From positions 186,001-250,000 of the forward strand of contig NZ_FNOR01000002.1 in assembly GCF_900107095.1 (NCBI RefSeq): 64,000 bases of DNA, written 5' to 3'. This document shows positions 8,999-17,527 of this stretch, in pieces. How positions within the stretch are numbered: the first letter of the stretch is position 1; every line of letters starts with the position of its first letter. Source of the DNA: Collimonas sp. OK242. Its GTDB lineage: Bacteria > Pseudomonadota > Gammaproteobacteria > Burkholderiales > Burkholderiaceae_D. The notes under the pieces are model-generated. The model was not told the DNA's origin and did no database searches. It saw only the letters and a program-made list of their open reading frames with translations. Position numbers and translations under genes: made by a program.

Positions 8999-9379
8999 TT
9001 AGTGTTCTTGCTTTTTGCTAGGCTGCAAATATTCCGTCAATCCTTGGAACCACATCACCTCAACAAAGTCGCCACTGATTGTGAGATCTTCTTTATGCAA
9101 CGCTGCCAGAAAGGCTTCTTTGCCATCCTTTGCGGAAAGTGTCGCAAAACCTCTGGCAGCATCTCTGAAGGACATGGTGAAATTTGGCGTCTTGGTAATT
9201 CCGGCGACAGAATTGACGGCGCCGTTCTCTATGGTGAAATAACGACCAACCCCTCCAATAGTTCTTATCTGGAATATCAGCCTCTTGCCTCGCACATACT
9301 TGGCGCACTCCGGGTTGTTTCTGATGGCCCTTTGCAATAACTTCGTTAGGACCCATAGTAAGAATTTAAACTTTAGCAT
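8999..9379 (-). CDS. SCP2 sterol-binding domain protein
   Basis: 126 residues; the region from about residue 30 (GKRLIFQIRTIGGVGRYFTIENG) to KEDLTISGDF matches the SCP2/lipid-binding fold: a central sheet with a hydrophobic pocket and the DLTISGD stretch near the C-terminus. It probably carries a hydrophobic ligand. It is convergent with the SDR and upstream of nothing on its strand, 67 bp after the hydrolase gene at 9446. Confidence 0.75.
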   Translation of the reverse strand: MLKFKFLLWVLTKLLQRAIRNNPECAKYVRGKRLIFQIRTIGGVGRYFTIENGAVNSVAGITKTPNFTMSFRDAARGFATLSAKDGKEAFLAALHKEDLTISGDFVEVMWFQGLTEYLQPSKKQEH

Positions 9380-9445
9380 GATTGTTTTTCCCTAATCCAA
9401 GTGCTATTAAAATGACTTGAGAAGGTGTTGAACATTTCTCGGTAG

Positions 9446-10291
9446 TTACTCTTCGAGAAACTGAATGGCGTGCTTCAAGAAGCGGTCAGGGTACTGGAAT
9501 TGCGCCGCATGGCCAGCATCGGGATAAATGAATAACTGCGCATTCGGAATGTTCTGGGCCATGTACCAGGAATTAATTGTCGGAACCATCACGTCGTTCA
9601 CGCCGTTAAGGATGAACGTCGGCTGTTTGATTTCGCGCAAGTGAGAAAAAGGCTCTTTGGGGTCGAGTTTCGGCAGGTAATACATGTTCGCCTCAATTTG
9701 AGCCTGTATTACTTTCGGGGAACTGGGAGGGTCTTGGTCTGCACGCTGATGACGGCGGGTCCAGAAGTCGCGCCCGGCCTTTTGCGCGGCCTCAGACCTA
9801 CCGAAGAACAGGAACAAGAAATCCTCCACGGTCGGGACGGGGCGCGGAGCCGTCTCCAATACACCGGGCTCTGAATCCGGATTTCCGCCACGGGGACCAG
9901 TGCCGAGCAGCATGAGCTTGCGGACCAGGTCAGGATGACGTCGCGTCAAGTCTTGAGCCTGAAAGCCACCCAGGGAAAAACCTAAAACATCAACCTTGCG
10001 AAGACCGAGTGCTCGTATGACCGCTGCTGCATCGTCGGCCATATGCTCCATTCGAGTGCGCGGCTTGCCGGAAGAAGATGCAATACCGCGACCGTTATAA
10101 AGGATCACTTCGCGTCCCGCAGCCAGGCCGTCCGTCATGAGGGGATCCCAGTGATCCATGCCTCCGCGAAAATGTTGCAGAAAGAAAAGTGGCGGTTGAT
10201 CTGTGGTGCTGTTGCCCCAACGACGATAGGCATATTTGTCGCCATCGACTTCCACGAAGCGAGTTGGCGCAGTGAAGTGTGTATCGGTCAT
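9446..10291 (-). CDS. alpha/beta hydrolase
   Basis: 281 residues from the ATG at 10291 (AGAGGA upstream). It has LQHFRGGMDHWDP (oxyanion region), the nucleophile elbow GFSLGG, the acid in NGVNDVMVP and the His in DAGHAAQF. It is close in sequence to the signal-peptide-bearing hydrolase encoded just upstream (10372-11424), sharing NGRGI/NRGI, GFSxGG and IYPDAGH blocks; the pair look like cytoplasmic and exported paralogs. The substrate is unknown (ester, lactone or epoxide type). Confidence 0.88.
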   Translation of the reverse strand: MTDTHFTAPTRFVEVDGDKYAYRRWGNSTTDQPPLFFLQHFRGGMDHWDPLMTDGLAAGREVILYNGRGIASSSGKPRTRMEHMADDAAAVIRALGLRKVDVLGFSLGGFQAQDLTRRHPDLVRKLMLLGTGPRGGNPDSEPGVLETAPRPVPTVEDFLFLFFGRSEAAQKAGRDFWTRRHQRADQDPPSSPKVIQAQIEANMYYLPKLDPKEPFSHLREIKQPTFILNGVNDVMVPTINSWYMAQNIPNAQLFIYPDAGHAAQFQYPDRFLKHAIQFLEE

Positions 10292-10371
10292 GATGTAATC
10301 CTCTTGTTGACGATTGCTTTCGCGGATTAGTTGACTACTGGTGCATTTATGCAATAACGCTCTTCAGAGTC

Positions 10372-11424
10372 CTATTTAGCAAGGAAATCGAGAGCCTTCG
10401 GCACAAAGTCGGCATAACACTGAAACACTCCGCCATGGCCAGCATCGGGATAGATAATCAGAGTGCTATTCGGAAGGCGCCGAGCCAAGTCATACGTGTT
10501 CTTTGTTGGGACCATTCGATCGTTGTCTCCATTGGCGACGAGCACGGGAATTTTGATCACTGATAGGTCTGCAGGTTCTTTTTTCCCCCAGGCCTTCAGC
10601 GCCTTTAACTGCGCGAAATACGCGGAAAATGTGATTTCTTTGTCACGATTCTCCGAACGTTCCTTCAGGCGCGTTAGGAATGCCTTGCCGGCCGAGATCC
10701 CGTTAGGTGTGCGAGTGAAGAACAGATATTGCTTCGGATCCTGAAACGTAATGAGGCCGTGGAAAAGTTCGAAATTCGAGATCCGGGAAACATCGCTGAT
10801 GCCCTCGCCACCGGCCGGACCGGTTCCAGCTAGAATCAGCTTGCCGACAATCTGCGGTTCTTTCAGCACAATTTCCTGGGCGATCATTCCGCCCATCGAG
10901 AAGCCGAAAATATCGACTTGCTTGAAGCCCATCGCTTTGATAAAAGTAGTGGCATCGTCCGCCATTTGTTCTATCGATTTTGACGGAGTGCCGGTGGAGG
11001 CCCCAATGCCTCGGTTGTCGAAAGCAATCACATGACGCTTCGCCGCAATACCATCCAGGACCCGAGGATCCCAGTTGTCCAGGACGGCAGCCAAGTGGCC
11101 AAGAAGCACCACCGGTGTCCCACCATTTTGCTTCCCAAGTTCCCGGTAAGCGAATTCAATTCCATCTGCTGCGATGGTTTGCGTTGGCACGTTTTTCCAG
11201 TTGACCTCCGACGCTTGGTCGACCGCCGGTTGGTTGATGTTCGCGCTAGCTGATGTTTCATTGCTCGTGCTCGTCGTCGGAGAATTGCCGTCAGACGAGA
11301 CATTGCATTGAGCCGTTGCCGATGGGTTACTGTCGGACGAGCCTTCGCTTGCACGCGTTGCCGGCGAAATGAACTGTGCGGCTAGGGCGAACAGCAGGGC
11401 GTTGGTTTTCAGTAAATGACGCAT
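10372..11424 (-). CDS. exported alpha/beta hydrolase
   Basis: 350 residues from the ATG at 11424, chosen because GGAGG lies just upstream and a signal peptide (MRHLLKTNALLFALAAQF) follows at once. A Ser/Thr/Asn-rich linker (residues about 28-65) separates the signal from the hydrolase domain. Catalytic elements are GFSMGG, the acid in NGDNDRMVP and the His in DAGHGG. It is a paralog of the adjacent cytoplasmic hydrolase. Both lie downstream of the ene-reductase at 11556 on the same strand. Confidence 0.88.
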   Translation of the reverse strand: MRHLLKTNALLFALAAQFISPATRASEGSSDSNPSATAQCNVSSDGNSPTTSTSNETSASANINQPAVDQASEVNWKNVPTQTIAADGIEFAYRELGKQNGGTPVVLLGHLAAVLDNWDPRVLDGIAAKRHVIAFDNRGIGASTGTPSKSIEQMADDATTFIKAMGFKQVDIFGFSMGGMIAQEIVLKEPQIVGKLILAGTGPAGGEGISDVSRISNFELFHGLITFQDPKQYLFFTRTPNGISAGKAFLTRLKERSENRDKEITFSAYFAQLKALKAWGKKEPADLSVIKIPVLVANGDNDRMVPTKNTYDLARRLPNSTLIIYPDAGHGGVFQCYADFVPKALDFLAK

Positions 11425-11555
11425 TGTAAGAACCTCCAAGGTTGGTATTTCTAAATGAATGCGACTGCTTCCCTAGTCGCCTAAAATATTAAATATAAAA
11501 TTCTGCGCCTATTGCGCGAAGCACTAATCTGTCATGCGCATTTCCACAGGTCCGT

Positions 11556-12809
11556 TTATGTTCGAGCTCGCAGGCGTCGGGTTCGATAGGCGCCCCAACC
11601 ATTCATCGCAAGTGATTTCAGAAAGGCCCATAAACCGCTTTCGTTGGGGCGGGGCTCGGCGCCATTGGCGATGCGTTTTAGCTGCAGGGTGTACCAGAGG
11701 ACTTCCATCAGGCCCAGTCGATCAATCTGCTTTATCCCCGTCTTGATCGGACGTACACGCTGCTTGCTGTCCCGCCCTTGCAACAACGCCATAGGGGCGT
11801 CAGGATCGATGACCATCAACCGCGCCATGCCGACGACGTCGACCGCCCCGGAGCGCAGTGCGGCGTTCATGCCGCTTGCGCTGCGGAAGCCTCCGGTGAC
11901 CATTAGCGGCACCTTCACTGTGGCACGCACCTTCTCAGCAAATTCGATGAAGTAGGCTTCGCGCGCGAGGGTGGACGCCTTTTGTGGCTGGGCAACCCCT
12001 GTTTCGTAAGTCCCTCCCGATATTTCGATAAGGTCGATGCCGGCGTCGACTAGCGCCTGGACTGTCGCTAGCGACTCCTCTTCGGTAAATCCCCCTCGCT
12101 GGAAATCCGCCGAATTGAGCTTGATGGCGACCGGAAAGTCCGGGCTGACCTGCCGCCGAATCTCGGCGTAGACAGCCAGCACGAAGCGGCGCCGCTTTTC
12201 GGCGCTGCCACCCCATTCGTCATTGCGTTGATTGTGGTGTGGGGACAGGAATTGATTGATCAGATAACCATGCGCAGCGTGGATTTGCACGCCGCTGAAG
12301 CCGGCTTTCTTGCAGATGGCAGCACTGCGTCCGAAGCGTTGGATGATGTCGTTGATTTCAGCAGAAGTGGCCTCGCGCGGGGTCTCAAACAGCGCTGCCA
12401 GATCCTGGCTGAATGGCACTGCCGATGGCGCCAGATTGCTGACATTCAGACCTTTGGCCGACTGCTTGCCGGGATGGTTGAGCTGAACCCATATCGCGGC
12501 GCCCTGATCGGTCGCCGCGCGCGCCCATTGGCGCAGCAAAGGCAGATCGGCTTCATTCTCGATGACGACGTTGCCGGGCTCGCCGAGCGCCCGGCGGTCG
12601 ATCATCACGTTCCCGGTGATGAGCAATCCAATGCCAGAAGAGGCCCAGCGCCGGTATAGCCGGATGAGATTCGGCGTCGGGTTGTTGGCATAAGTGGCCA
12701 GAGTCTCGCTCGTTGCCGCCTTCGCCAAACGGTTGCGGAGGACGTAGCCATTCTGCAGGAGCAGAGGCTGGGTCAACAAGTCGGTATCAGTAGAGGAAAA
12801 ATCTGCCAT
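11556..12809 (-). CDS. NADH:flavin oxidoreductase, old yellow enzyme family
   Basis: 417 residues, longer than the 2776 ene-reductase and of the bacterial 2,4-dienoyl/NADH:flavin type: KAATSETLA near the N-terminus, WVQLNHPGKQS, the HAAHGYLINQFLSPHHNQR active-site and loop block, and GGFRSASGMNAAL for FMN phosphate. It has no C-terminal Fe-S or Rossmann extension, so it is a single-domain ene-reductase. A GAGG ribosome-binding site precedes the ATG. The 22-bp repeat at 12949 lies in its promoter and is shared with the tetR gene behind it. Confidence 0.92.
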   Translation of the reverse strand: MADFSSTDTDLLTQPLLLQNGYVLRNRLAKAATSETLATYANNPTPNLIRLYRRWASSGIGLLITGNVMIDRRALGEPGNVVIENEADLPLLRQWARAATDQGAAIWVQLNHPGKQSAKGLNVSNLAPSAVPFSQDLAALFETPREATSAEINDIIQRFGRSAAICKKAGFSGVQIHAAHGYLINQFLSPHHNQRNDEWGGSAEKRRRFVLAVYAEIRRQVSPDFPVAIKLNSADFQRGGFTEEESLATVQALVDAGIDLIEISGGTYETGVAQPQKASTLAREAYFIEFAEKVRATVKVPLMVTGGFRSASGMNAALRSGAVDVVGMARLMVIDPDAPMALLQGRDSKQRVRPIKTGIKQIDRLGLMEVLWYTLQLKRIANGAEPRPNESGLWAFLKSLAMNGWGAYRTRRLRART

Positions 12810-12948
12810 GTTGGAACCTCATATGTTTCGGGGTGGCGCATTGCCAATCTGCTGCGCAAATATTCTGCCGCTCACAGTCAAAGCCAGTACTGTTGCAAGT
12901 AAAAGTTTGGTTTTCGCGTTCATTCTTCAATTGATAAAACGTCGAATT

Positions 12949-12970
12949 AAAGTATGATCGTAATTTAATG
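12949..12970. promoter_or_regulatory. shared 22-bp operator, copy 1 (ene-reductase promoter)
   Basis: AAAGTATGATCGTAATTTAA followed by TG; the same 22-mer with two changes occurs at 13746-13767 upstream of the tetR gene. It lies about 140 bp before the ene-reductase start. It is inferred to be the binding site of the TetR protein encoded at 13128. Confidence 0.65.
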
Positions 12971-13127
12971 AAGCCAAAAAATAAGGCGCCCAAATATTCA
13001 CAACTCTGGATCGGACACCAATAGGGTCCAGAGCGATTTCGCTATTTGCGAGTTTTATATACAAACTTCGCTAGCAACTGCTGTCGATCGCCAGCGCTAA
13101 TTTATTCAATAACATCAAAACTATTTA

Positions 13128-13706
13128 TTATTGCTGCCTTCGAACGATTGCGATTCCTGCCTCAATTCCCCCCTCAAGAATTTGGTCTGACATTGCTTTA
13201 TCACTCACAGCGCGGGCGAGCTGCAAGGTTCCGACCATCATGCCGAAAAGTGCAGCTGCATCTTTGCGCTGCGTAATAGGGTCACGTCCAGGCAAATTAT
13301 TGGCGATAAAATCGAGAAAATCGCCAATTTTGCGCGTGAACAAGTCGCGGGTCTCCTTGGGGTGACGGGCTATTTCGGCAACTAACGCAGCCGTTGGGCA
13401 ACCTTCATCAGCGGCGTCGCGCGCCCCAGGGCTGAGATAGTCGCGAATCCCATGCTCCAACCCCAAACCTTCTGCTGACGCCGCAATCATCGCTTCAAGC
13501 CTGCGGTTTAACGTGTCGACGACAACCTCCTGGAGCAAATTTTCCTTCGACTTGAAGTGGACGTAAAAGGCGCCATTGGTAAGGTCAGCCTCCTGCATAA
13601 TTCCGGCCAAGCCAACCGCCGCAATTCCCTCGCCACGGAAACGTCGCGAGGCGACTTCGAGAATGCGCGAGCGCGTCAATTCTTTTTGTCCTTTTACGTA
13701 ACGCAT
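13128..13706 (-). CDS. TetR/AcrR-family transcriptional regulator
   Basis: 192 residues; HTH region KELTRSRILEVASRRF followed by AGIMQEADLTNGAFYVHFK. The C-terminal domain has the DEGCPTAALVAEIARHP block seen in TetR proteins of the type guarding ene-reductase and efflux genes (the Cys may sense electrophiles, by inference). It lies directly upstream of the ene-reductase on the same strand, and both promoters carry the same 22-bp element, supporting autoregulation plus control of that gene. Confidence 0.92.
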   Translation of the reverse strand: MRYVKGQKELTRSRILEVASRRFRGEGIAAVGLAGIMQEADLTNGAFYVHFKSKENLLQEVVVDTLNRRLEAMIAASAEGLGLEHGIRDYLSPGARDAADEGCPTAALVAEIARHPKETRDLFTRKIGDFLDFIANNLPGRDPITQRKDAAALFGMMVGTLQLARAVSDKAMSDQILEGGIEAGIAIVRRQQ

Positions 13707-13745
13707 GGAAGTTGTTCTTTCTCATTGAATTATCATCGTACGTTA

Positions 13746-13767
13746 AAAGTATACTCGTAATTTAATG
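13746..13767. promoter_or_regulatory. shared 22-bp operator, copy 2 (tetR promoter)
   Basis: AAAGTATACTCGTAATTTAA followed by TG, 20 of 22 positions identical to the copy at 12949, starting 40 bp upstream of the tetR start at 13706. Confidence 0.65.
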
Positions 13768-13950
13768 GTAGTCAAGCTTTTTTGTGTGTCATAAATAAGG
13801 AGAGGGCATCTCATAAAACGGAAAAGTCGTACGTTAGTTGTGTACCGGTGAAGTAGGCGATGTTCGTTTGAAGTCTGTACCTATTTGCGCAGCCATATAG
13901 GTTTCCTCCATTGTTGGCTCGTTTGTGCGACGACAACCCGGACTGATAAT

Positions 13951-14358
13951 TCAAAGTTCTTCGGGAAATTTGTTGCCGAACATGGGAAGGCCGCTCTTTG
14001 ATTCCTCATGCGAAGCCTCGTCTTGAATGACGTCCCAATGCTCGACCAGAATGCCGTCGACGATGCGTAGAATGTCTGCCGCGATCCAGTTCTTCGGCCG
14101 GCCATGACCAGAAAATCGCCCGTGCACTATCACAAAATCGCCATCGGCCATTATCACGCCCGGTTCGTACTTCAACGTAGCTGGAGCGCTTTTGATGAGA
14201 TTGAACAGGCCGTCGCGGCCGGGTTCAATATGAGCGCTATGCTGGATGTAATTGGGCGACCAATAGCGCTCACATGTCACGTAATCACGCTTGTTAAACA
14301 AGGTGTCGAATGCCTCAAGGACAAGTGCTTTATTTTTCGTTTCAATCGTTTCATTCAT
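13951..14358 (-). CDS. SnoaL-like / NTF2-fold polyketide cyclase family protein
   Basis: 135 residues from the ATG at 14358, which has GGAG 9 bp upstream; longer in-frame starts give a non-conserved extension. The sequence ALVLEAFDTLFNKRDYVTCE, YWSPNYIQHSAHIEPG and VEHWDVIQDE match the SnoaL-like family of secreted or cytoplasmic NTF2-fold proteins often found near SDR genes. The role is unknown; it could be an isomerase or a ligand-binding protein. It follows the SDR at 14550 on the same strand. Confidence 0.8.
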   Translation of the reverse strand: MNETIETKNKALVLEAFDTLFNKRDYVTCERYWSPNYIQHSAHIEPGRDGLFNLIKSAPATLKYEPGVIMADGDFVIVHGRFSGHGRPKNWIAADILRIVDGILVEHWDVIQDEASHEESKSGLPMFGNKFPEEL

Positions 14359-14549
14359 TTTGTTCTCCAAAATCACGGTTATGCTCTCAGCCGTAAAGAT
14401 ACCTGCACTGCTTATCAAAAAAAATCTTCGCAGACCACGCTGCAGTTTGATCTCAAGCCACATTGGGACGGCGACGATGTGCACAGAGGACTCAACTCGA
14501 AAGGAGATCGCCACAACGCATCATCGTCGCTCGCCACAGCGATCTCCGA

Positions 14550-15302
14550 TCAATGTGGCGGTTGCTCCATCGTGTCGTTGAACTGAATTACAAGCGCAGC
14601 CTCGCCCGGTCCCGGGTTATTGCGCAGCGTCTTTGCGCCTTCCACCAATACCTCCTCCGTGTCTGTTCCAAGGACCTTGATGGTTTCGTCGATGAACTGC
14701 GCCAGAGGCATCGCCCGAGGTTCGTCATTACTATTCAGCAGGTCCGTTTGCACCCAGGGCGGAGCTAACTCCAGCACCTTCACCGAACTGTCTTTCAACT
14801 TGTAGCGCAGCGATTGGGTATACGAGTGTATGGCCGCCTTGGTGGAGGAATACACCGCCGTCATCGCCAGTGGCACAAACCCCAGTACCGACGATACATT
14901 GATGACAGTAGCCGCGTCCTGTTTCTTCAAGTGCTCGATCAGCGCCGACGTCATCCGGATCGGCCCCATCAGATTGGTGGTGATGGTCGACACCAGGAGA
15001 CCTTCATCTATTGTGCTCGCGGCATCGTCGATCTGCATGATGCCGGCATTGTTGATCAGCACATTGAGCTTTGGGTGCTCTGCAATCAGTTTTGTTGCGA
15101 CCGCTGCGATGCTGGCAGGATCCTCGACATTGAGTTCCACCGACTGCATGCCGGGATTCGCCTTGGTTACCTCACCCAGATGGCCCTTGCGCCGGCCGGA
15201 GATGATTACCTGGTTTCCCAGTTTGTGCAAAGCCTCTGCCAAGCCACGCCCAATTCCTGAACCACCACCGGTAATAAAGATAGTATTTCCACTCAGTTTC
15301 AT
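14550..15302 (-). CDS. short-chain dehydrogenase/reductase (DltE-like)
   Basis: 250 residues from the ATG at 15302 with AGAGGA upstream, giving MKLSGNTIFITGGGSGIG at the N-terminus as in DltE-type SDRs. It has NNAGIM, INVSSVLGF, YSSTKAA and the PPWVQTDL segment after the catalytic site. It is probably NADP dependent with an unknown carbonyl substrate. It lies 170 bp downstream of the MFS gene on the same strand. Confidence 0.88.
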   Translation of the reverse strand: MKLSGNTIFITGGGSGIGRGLAEALHKLGNQVIISGRRKGHLGEVTKANPGMQSVELNVEDPASIAAVATKLIAEHPKLNVLINNAGIMQIDDAASTIDEGLLVSTITTNLMGPIRMTSALIEHLKKQDAATVINVSSVLGFVPLAMTAVYSSTKAAIHSYTQSLRYKLKDSSVKVLELAPPWVQTDLLNSNDEPRAMPLAQFIDETIKVLGTDTEEVLVEGAKTLRNNPGPGEAALVIQFNDTMEQPPH

Positions 15303-15472
15303 TTTCTGTTCCTCTTGTTTGGTTTGTTTAAGTACAATTTGCAGCAGGGCGTGCTCTGGCCCGTTCGTCAAACAACCGGGGCGTTCCCAGTCGATCTTCC
15401 TACCGTCTCACGAATTCGTCATGTCGTTCCCCCTGTGATCTGTTGGAGTCATCAGTTGTGTTTAAGCGCCAC

Positions 15473-16684
15473 TCAGGCCAACTCGACATTGAGTACATTC
15501 CGGCGGGTCGTACCCAATGTCAGTAATAAAGAAGAAGCGACGAATGTCGCCGCAACCAGGCCCAGGTTCGACACGCGGCTGTAAGCCAGGGTGAGGGAGC
15601 CAACCCCGGCGCCAAGTGAAAAGCCGAGATACATGAACGAGGCATTCAGCGAAAGGGCAATCGGTGCGACCTTGATCCCTGCTATGGCCATCAAGCGAGC
15701 TTGTTGGGCGGGATAAAAGGCCCACGCAGCTATTCCCCAAACGGCTACGGCAACGAACACAGGTGCAATCGCCATGGTTTGCGGAAGAAGATGAGCTGTT
15801 GCTGAGAGCATCAAAAAGGAAGCAGCCATAAAGAAGAGTGCAGGCAGAATGACGGAACGGAAGCCGAACTTGTCATTTGCCGTCCCGCCAAGCGCCACGC
15901 CTATCGCAGCAGCCACGCCCCACATAAACAACACGTAGCCAACGTGCTCGCCTTGAATGGCGGTCACCGTTTGAACAAACAGAGCGAGGTAGGTATAGAC
16001 AGTGTATCCACCCATCGCCCAGAGCGTCGTGCCCAACAACGCCAGCAATACCGCCGGTTGCCGTGCGACGTTAATTCGCTCGCGCAGGCTGGCGACGGGT
16101 AGTCCAGCTCCAATGTTCCCTGGCAAGCCCAGACTAAGCCCTACGGTTGCGACAGCGGCGACCATGGCAAGGCCAACAAAAGTCATGCGCCATCCGAATT
16201 TGTTGGCGATGTAGGTTCCCAATGGAACGCCGAGAGCAATGGCAACCGTAAGTCCGCCATTGACGATAGCCAAAGCGCTTCCTCGTCGCTGCGGAGTAAC
16301 CAGCGCTCCCGCGAGAGCATTCGCACTTGGAACGTACAAACCTGCCGCAAACGCAAGTAGAATGCGAGCGCCCATCAACGACCAATAACCGGTTGCGCTC
16401 CAGGCTAAGAGGTTAGTCAGCGTGAACGCGCACATGGAAAAGATAAGCAGCCTGCGGCGATTGATGCCGCCCGAAAGCGCCGTTAAGACCGGCGAACTAA
16501 TTGCATATGCAAAAGCAAAGGCTGCCACAAGCTGTCCTGCGACCGAGACACTTACAGACAAGTCTGTGGCGATCGAAGGCAGTATCCCTGCAATCATGAA
16601 CCCCTCGGCTCCGACAGCGAAAGTACCCAACGCCAGCAAGTAGAGTGGGGCATTCGTCGATATGGCGGAATTTTTAGCAGTCAT
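15473..16684 (-). CDS. MFS transporter, drug/arabinose-efflux type
   Basis: 403 residues, about 12 hydrophobic segments, with the DHA1-family loop region GGINRRRLL between TM2 and TM3 and the motif GVPLGTYIANKFGWR in TM5 (antiporter motif C-like). It belongs to the YdhP/AraJ-like exporters of the inner membrane. The AGGAG ribosome-binding site and the ATGACCGGTCAT palindrome lie just upstream, and the palindrome is repeated before the tetR gene at 16754, so this is a TetR-repressed efflux pump. Confidence 0.92.
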   Translation of the reverse strand: MTAKNSAISTNAPLYLLALGTFAVGAEGFMIAGILPSIATDLSVSVSVAGQLVAAFAFAYAISSPVLTALSGGINRRRLLIFSMCAFTLTNLLAWSATGYWSLMGARILLAFAAGLYVPSANALAGALVTPQRRGSALAIVNGGLTVAIALGVPLGTYIANKFGWRMTFVGLAMVAAVATVGLSLGLPGNIGAGLPVASLRERINVARQPAVLLALLGTTLWAMGGYTVYTYLALFVQTVTAIQGEHVGYVLFMWGVAAAIGVALGGTANDKFGFRSVILPALFFMAASFLMLSATAHLLPQTMAIAPVFVAVAVWGIAAWAFYPAQQARLMAIAGIKVAPIALSLNASFMYLGFSLGAGVGSLTLAYSRVSNLGLVAATFVASSLLLTLGTTRRNVLNVELA

Positions 16685-16700
16685 GTAAATCTCCTATAAT

Positions 16701-16712
16701 ATGACCGGTCAT
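16701..16712. promoter_or_regulatory. TetR operator ATGACCGGTCAT (MFS promoter)
   Basis: Perfect 12-bp palindrome ATGACCGGTCAT within the longer shared string TATAATATGACCRGTCATCT, 17 bp upstream of the MFS start. A near-identical copy lies at 17341. Confidence 0.75.
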
Positions 16713-16753
16713 CTTAAAAATGCCAGAAAAAAAAGCCTGTTTGCGACGGGGGG

Positions 16754-17329
16754 TCAGACCAGAATTTTATGAAACGTCACATCCATGAACGCATCAAATG
16801 CATCGCGACTCCGTTCAACTCTCGCCCTCAAGGTCGCTCCCTCCCACGCATTGAGCAAAAATCCCGCGAGTGTCTGCGCGCTCAGTTCACTCCCTATCGA
16901 GTGATCGGCTTGGCCGGCAGCAATGGTCGCCCCAATAGTGTTGGTCCAAGCTTCATACACTCGCGCTAACTCGCTTCTGATGATCGGACTTTGATCCGGC
17001 AGTTCAGCGCTAAAATTTCCGAGTAAGCAACCTTGTTCAAAGTCGCGGCTAACGATCATTTCATTGAGTCCAACAAAATACTGTCTCAACCGTTCCACTG
17101 GTGCGATTGACTGATCGCTCAATACATCTCGCAAGTTGCCGCGTGTTCCATAATAGGCCACGATCTCCGCTCCGAGCGCTTCCTTGCTCTCGAAGTGGTT
17201 GTAAAACGACCCCTTCGGTACACCGGCTGAAACAGTAATGTCTTGCACGCTGCAACCATTGAAACCCTTCTCAGGGAGGAGTTTTAATGCTGCTTCGAAT
17301 ATATGGTCGTGTACGTTTGGCTTTGGCAT
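16754..17329 (-). CDS. TetR/AcrR-family regulator of the MFS pump
   Basis: 191 residues. HTH block DITVSAGVPKGSFYNHFESKE, the canonical TetR recognition helix, and a C-terminal domain with DFEQGCLLGNFSAELPDQ, typical of the AcuR/TetR_C_6-like group. It is upstream of the MFS gene on the same strand and shares the ATGACCRGTCAT operator with it, so autoregulation plus repression of the pump is likely. Confidence 0.92.
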   Translation of the reverse strand: MPKPNVHDHIFEAALKLLPEKGFNGCSVQDITVSAGVPKGSFYNHFESKEALGAEIVAYYGTRGNLRDVLSDQSIAPVERLRQYFVGLNEMIVSRDFEQGCLLGNFSAELPDQSPIIRSELARVYEAWTNTIGATIAAGQADHSIGSELSAQTLAGFLLNAWEGATLRARVERSRDAFDAFMDVTFHKILV

Positions 17330-17340
17330 GAAAATATAAT

Positions 17341-17352
17341 ATGACCAGTCAT
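17341..17352. promoter_or_regulatory. TetR operator ATGACCAGTCAT (tetR promoter)
   Basis: ATGACCAGTCAT, preceded by TATAAT as in the MFS copy, 11 bp upstream of the tetR start at 17329. One mismatch from the perfect palindrome. Confidence 0.72.
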
Positions 17353-17527
17353 CTCATTTGTCAAGCAAGACTCGTCAGATTTTTTATGATCGGGAAGCAG
17401 CAATGTATAGTCGATTCCGAGAGTCACTACAAAATGAAACAACTTGGCGTGCAGGAAGAGGATAGATGCGATTCTTTGATTGCCAATTGTTTAATATGTT
17501 CAATAAGCACACGGGGATCTTTCAATT

